Made by a program: the position numbers and the translations under genes
The notes under the pieces: model-generated
What the model was told of the DNA's origin: nothing
Database searches by the model: none
What the model saw: only the letters and a program-made list of their open reading frames with translations
From: Hymenoscyphus infarciens
Lineage: Eukaryota > Ascomycota > Leotiomycetes > Helotiales > Helotiaceae
Assembly (NCBI GenBank): GCA_001414345.1
Contig: LLCB01000061.1
Coordinates: 156,697 to 220,696 of the forward strand
Reading direction: 5' to 3'
DNA: 64,000 nt
Shown: positions 59,759-64,000 of the stretch, one piece after another
How positions within the stretch are numbered: position 1 is the stretch's first letter
How the letters are laid out: each line of letters opens with the position of its first letter

Positions 59759-61728
59759 CTACTCCAAGTCAGCCCTAGTAAGATCAATAACTCCTAAATC
59801 AGGCACCCTATCATCAGGATTCAAATCATCCGTCCTCTCCTTCACCACAACCCCATCCTCCCTCCTAACCTTCCACTCTCCATTTCCAGGATTGTATTCT
59901 AACTCATAAAGACTATTTCCCCACCACTCTTTCCCCTCATCCACCCCAGGAATGATATACCCAATCTCTAAATTCGGTTCTCCATAATGCCCCATAAACT
60001 CCAATTCCAACCGCACCTCCGCCCCCCCCCTCAAGCTCATCACGGAACAGAATAACGAAAGGTTCCACGGTCGCTGGTCGACGGTTGTAAACGCTTTTCA
60101 CGGATTTTAGGAAAGTGACGGGCGTGAAATCTATATCGATTCCTTGGATGGAAAGTTCTCGTTTCCCTCTCTTCCCCCTGGAATACGAAACCACCAATCT
60201 CCTCCTCAAAATAAACCCCGGAATGGGGAACCCCAGATTCTCCATCACTAATTCCATGAAATCATCGGCTTTACTACCGACTTTTAGCCCCCCTTCTTTC
60301 GTTAAGGCGTCAAGTGGGGTTTCTTGGAGATTGCAGATCACGAGTTTTCCTTTTCCTTTTCCTTTTTTCCCTTTTCCCGCCTCTCCCTTTACCACGATGG
60401 AGGGGATTTTATTTGCGGGCGTGACGGTGAGGGAGGAGCCTAGAACTAGACATAAATCTGAGGAATGGGCGTGGGAATAAGCTAGTGAGAGTTCTTTCTC
60501 GGGGAGGTTCTCGCCAAAGTTTATTATTGTGTCCAGGAGGGGCGCGGTACAAGTCCCGCGTGTGCAGCGACGGCCTGTTCGGTGGTCGTGGATTGATTTT
60601 GAGAAGTTTGCTACGGCGCGGAAGTCTGGGGGTTGTGTTAGGTTTTATTTTTTAGCTGGAACTGGGGAGAGAGAAATTGGAAGTGTGGATAGAGGCTCGT
60701 GGTGGACAATAAAAGCGGCAGTAAAACCCTTCGATACTTCTCGCTGTTCTAACTTTCTGGGACAATCAAAGTTGATTGTGCCAACTATGTAGGATACTTT
60801 ACCTGAATTACCCAAGAAAGTTGGAACAACGAGGGCTAGGTAGGCAGGTACGGACCGACGTAGTTACTGCCACTTTTAATGCCATCGCGAGAGAGGGAAG
60901 GGGTGGATTTCAATGTGGTTAGGATGAGAGGATAGAAAATGGAGTAAGCGTGGAAAGAGAGAACATACCACGAATATACTCCTTCCGGCACTTCTCGCAG
61001 TACTCTCTATTACTATTTCCATGCAGCTCTGAGATTTTATCCTATAGGAACATTGCATAAGATTAACTAGGTATTCTTTTCAAACTTCGCACTATCATCT
61101 CATCCTTCCGGAGTCCCGCACTCCCCCATAGTTGGGATAATCGAACTTGATCGTCCCAGAGCCCCGGATTAATAGTTCCAAATTGTTCCAAGTCTTTAGG
61201 ATAATCTACTTGAATTACCCTAGAGAGTTGGAGCAACGAACTAGGTAGGTAGGTACGAACCTGAAGCCATTTTTAATGTCCGTCACCAGACTGCCACGAT
61301 GTTTGCTTTTAATCCGCATTTTCCTCACATTTTACTGATACAACAACCCCCGAAATAGAAAATCACCAAAAACTCACAGGCAAAATCCCACTCCTTCGAT
61401 GCAACCCATCACAATTCTGGCTCACCAAATACTTCAAAATCCCTCGATCCTGCAACTCCACGAGCGCCATATGAGTCTTCGTAGGAATAGCCTGCAAAGT
61501 ATTGGTCGTCTCTCCCTTCCTTTCTCTCCCCTGAGCTCTCAGAGTCCATGCTCCTTCTGGTCCTCTGAAATCTGGGATACCCGCTGAGGTAGAGATTCCT
61601 GCACCGGTGAAGACTATGAGATGTTTACTCTCTTTGATGAGGGTGGAGAGAGTGAGGGCTTTGGTTTTGAGAGTTTGAGGGGAGTCTTGGAGTTCGGGGA
61701 GGGCGATTGAGGGGGCTGAGTCTGCCAT
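59759..61728 (-). CDS. SIRT6/7-class sirtuin, split by MITE-bearing introns; frameshift
   Basis: NAD-dependent protein deacylase, probably nuclear. Exons 61728-61378, 61041-60969 and 60625-59759; introns of 336 and 343 nt, far longer than others here. Visible: FTGAGISTSAGIPDFRGP (40-57), WTLRAQG, SQNCDGLHRRSG (103-114), catalytic H124 in ELHGN, zinc cysteines C132/C135 and C162/C167, LVLGSSLTVTPAN and ICNLQETPLD. The GP-x-GAWTLRAQG and THMALVELQ strings point to class IV (SIRT6/7). Each exon junction is in phase (0, then 1). In exon 3 a run of nine C (60022-60030) shifts the frame: as written it stops at 59937 after a Gly-rich tail; one base fewer continues to the stop at 59759, giving about 429 aa. 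The shift lies after the catalytic core, so it is either an assembly error or a recent C-terminal truncation. Confidence 0.87.
60709..60880. mobile_element. MITE family 1 copy in sirtuin intron 2
   Basis: About 172 bp with inverted ends ATAAAAGCGGCAGTAA (left) and TTACTGCCACTTTTAAT (right), and the family arm containing GTTGGAACAACGAGGGCTAG and GGTAGGCAGGTACGG. Possible AAT duplication at the edges. It lies wholly within intron 2 of the sirtuin gene. Confidence 0.75.
61120..61276. mobile_element. MITE family 1 copy in sirtuin intron 1
   Basis: The right arm (about 61205-61276) reads AATTACCCTAGAGAGTTGGA then CTAGGTAGGTAGGTACGAAC and ends CCATTTTTAAT, matching the copy in intron 2 and the one at 7.3 kb. 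The left boundary is blurred. It lies within intron 1. Confidence 0.65.
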
Positions 61729-62351
61729 TTTTAGTATTTGAGGGGCTGTATGAGAAAAGCAAGAGAGTGTGAGAATGATTGATTTGTAAAGTTGTGGAAA
61801 GATATAATCGTTTTGTGAAGATGGTTGCCTGGGATGTCTGCCTATTTTGGCATCAGTTGTTATGACAACTAAAGCTGACAAAATTCCGCGAATGACTTCA
61901 TTCTTTTCTTTCCTTGCCTTGCAATATCTTCTGTGAATTGAGAAGACTTTTAAATGGAATGATGTTCTGACATGAGAGAAAAGTGCACAGAGAGGGGCAA
62001 GAAGGAAGCGGAGAAAACGAGAAGTATGACAGCGGTTCTACGCGAGTTGCGTGAAAGCAAAACAATACCGCCCAACTACTGTCGCTTCTCGCTTCAACAT
62101 GCTCTTGATGTGAAGATAAAGAGGACTTGTATTTAAATTCTTGAATCAAAATGAAAATGAAAAGGATGAAGATGAAAATGCATCACCTGACTCGTCACAA
62201 TGCGCCGAGCCAGTTGTCAAACAACCTCGGTACTTTCCCCTGGTGACCCCTTTCGTTCAGTTGTCCAAAGTCCGCCACCTCTGGCATATGTCCTACCCTC
62301 CCCTGTAGGCTTTCTTAGGCCACGTCTTAGCTCACGGACAAGGCCTAAGAA
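61729..62351. other. Sirtuin upstream region
   Basis: Promoter side of the sirtuin gene; no other gene. Ends in an imperfect 14-bp inverted repeat, GGCTTTCTTAGGCC (62308-62321) against GGCCTAAGAAGGCC (62342-62355). Confidence 0.5.
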
Positions 62352-62433
62352 GGCCCGAATCCCTGCCTAGGACTCGCCGCAGCATTGAACCCGGCCTGAA
62401 TCCCTGCCTAAGACTCGCTATAGCATTAAACCC
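62352..62433 (+). repeat. 41-bp direct duplication with one-way transitions
   Basis: Two adjacent 41-bp units sharing GAATCCCTGCCTA and ACTCG. The six substitutions between them are all C to T or G to A in the second unit. It directly precedes the satellite. Confidence 0.75.
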
Positions 62434-62443
62434 TGGTAAATAA

Positions 62444-64000
62444 GTATACTATATATAAAAGATTTACTAGAATATAAGGTTAAGTAAAAGATTTACTAGA
62501 ATATAAGGTTAAGTAAAAGATTTACTAGAATATAAGATTAAGTAAAAGATTTACTAAAATAAAAACTTTAGTAAAAGATTTATTAGAATATAAACTTAAG
62601 TAAAAGATTTACTAAAATATAAACTTAAGTAAAAGATTTACTTAAATAATAGTAAAAGATTTACTAAAATATAAACTTTAGTAAAAGATTTACTAGAATA
62701 TAAGGTTAAGTAAAAGATTTACTTAAATAATAGTAAAAGATTTACTAGAATATAAACTTAAGTAAAAGATTTACTAAAATATATACTTTAGTAAAAGATT
62801 TACTAGAATATAAACTTAAGTAAAAGATTTACTTAAATAATAGTAAAAGATTTACTAGAATATAAACTTAAGTAAAAGATTTCCTAGAATATAAACTTAA
62901 GTAAAAGATTTACTAGAATATAAACTAAAGTAAAAGATTTACTTAAAAAATAGTAAAAGATTTATTAGAATATAAACTTAAAAGATTTACTTATATAATA
63001 GTAAAAGATTTACTAGAATATAAACCTAAGTAAAAGATTTACTAGAATATAAACTTAAGTAAAAGATTTCCTAGAATATAAACTTAAAAGATTTACTTAT
63101 ATAAAGTAAAAGATTTACTAGAATATAAACTTAAGTAAAAGATTTACTAGAATATAAACTTAAGTAAAAGATTTCCTAGAATATAAACTTAAAAGATTTA
63201 CTTATATAATAGTAAAAGATTTACTAGAATATAAACCTAAGTAAAAGATTTACTAGAATATAAACTTAAGTAAAAGATTTCCTAGAATATAAACTTAAAA
63301 GATTTACTTATATAATAGTAAAAGATTTACTAGAATATAAACTTAAGTAAAAGATTTACTAGAATATAAACTTAAGTAAAAGATTTATTAGAATATAAAC
63401 TAAAGTAAAAGATTTATTTAAATAATAGTAAAAGATTTACTATAATATAAACTTAAAAGATTTACTAGAATATAAACTTAAAAGATTTACTTATATAATA
63501 GTAAAAGATTTACTAGAATATAAACTTAAAAGATTTACTTATATAATAGTAAAAGATTTACTATAATCTAAACTTAAGTAAAAGATTTACTAAAATATAA
63601 GATTAAGTAAAGGATTTACTTAAATAATAGTAAAAGATTTACTAGAATATAAACTTAAGTAAAAGATTTACTAGAATATAAGATTAAGTAAAAGATTTAC
63701 TAAAATAAAAACTTTAGTAAAAGATTTACTAGAATATAAACTTAAGTAAAAGATTTACTAGAATATAAACTAAAGTAAAAGATTTACTTAAAAAATAGTA
63801 AAAGATTTACTAGAATATAAACTTAAGTAAAAGATTTACTAGAATATAAACTTAAAAGATTTACTTAAATAATAGTAAAAGATTTCCTAGAATATAAACT
63901 TAAAAGATTTACTTATATAATAGTAAAAGATTTACTAGAATATAAACTTAAGTAAAAGATTTACTAGAATATAAACTTAAGTAAAAGATTTACTAGAATA
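62444..64000. repeat. AT-rich minisatellite array, open at window edge
   Basis: Over 1.5 kb of tandem units of about 29 bp built on AAAAGATTTACTAGAATA followed by TAAACTTAAGT, mixed with shorter units of about 23 bp (AAAAGATTTACTTAAATAATA type, trimmed). Each unit can fold as AGTAAA-AGA-TTTACT. From about 62,960 to 63,310 a longer pattern of five or six units repeats, so there is higher-order structure. The array continues beyond the window. Confidence 0.95.

Overview
The window is nuclear DNA of a filamentous ascomycete (Pezizomycotina; Leotiomycetes/Helotiales is my best guess, not shown by any single feature). Evidence: short GT-AG introns, mostly 52-64 nt, with CTAAC-type branch sites; single-copy fungal genes (APC1/bimE, RAX2, LCL3, SPT10-like, secreted M28 aminopeptidase); and AT-rich blocks poor in CpA/TpG, as left by repeat-induced point mutation (RIP). 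Exon boundaries were worked out by hand from splice signals, reading frame and family motifs.

Layout. 1-11,122 has no convincing gene (one MITE at 7.3 kb, an AT-rich block at 9.6-10.6 kb). 11.1-18.8 kb: aldose 1-epimerase (-), SPT10-like acetyltransferase/zinc protein (+), and a four-exon orphan protein with an HEXXH motif (-). 19.6 kb: small inverted-repeat transposon. 20.4-24.6 kb: secreted leucine aminopeptidase (+), a charged coiled-coil ORF (-) and, head to head with it, a multi-zinc-knuckle protein (+). 25.9-28.2 kb: coiled-coil protein with a PP1-docking motif. 29.8-30.3 kb: Mutator-like element with 10-bp target duplication. 31.3-31.8 kb: GFA/CENP-V-like protein lacking one zinc cysteine. 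33.2-39.2 kb: APC1. 39.2-45.1 kb: gene-poor, with a MITE, a dispersed 16-bp motif and an unusual tRNA-Asp gene. 45.1-51.6 kb: LCL3 and RAX2. 52.5-53.9 kb: hAT-like element nested in a mariner-like element. 55.9-57.1 kb: bHLH transcription factor. 59.8-61.7 kb: SIRT6/7-class sirtuin whose two introns each carry a copy of the same MITE, with a one-base homopolymer frameshift. 62.4-64.0 kb: AT-rich satellite running off the window.

Function. The identifiable genes are mostly housekeeping, cell cycle and polarity (APC1, RAX2), chromatin (SPT10-like, sirtuin), nutrient use (aldose epimerase, secreted aminopeptidase) and mitochondrion (LCL3). No biosynthetic cluster or operon-like unit is seen.

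Most notable is a tRNA-Asp(GTC) gene (41,588-41,740, minus) interrupted twice: an anticodon-loop intron and, at the T-loop/T-stem junction, a 53-nt segment starting GTAAGT and ending CAG, like a spliceosomal intron. Removing both leaves a 72-nt tRNA with 7-bp acceptor and 5-bp T stems fully paired and G73. The second insertion breaks the internal B box, but an intact B-box consensus lies just downstream of the tRNA, before a T-run terminator.
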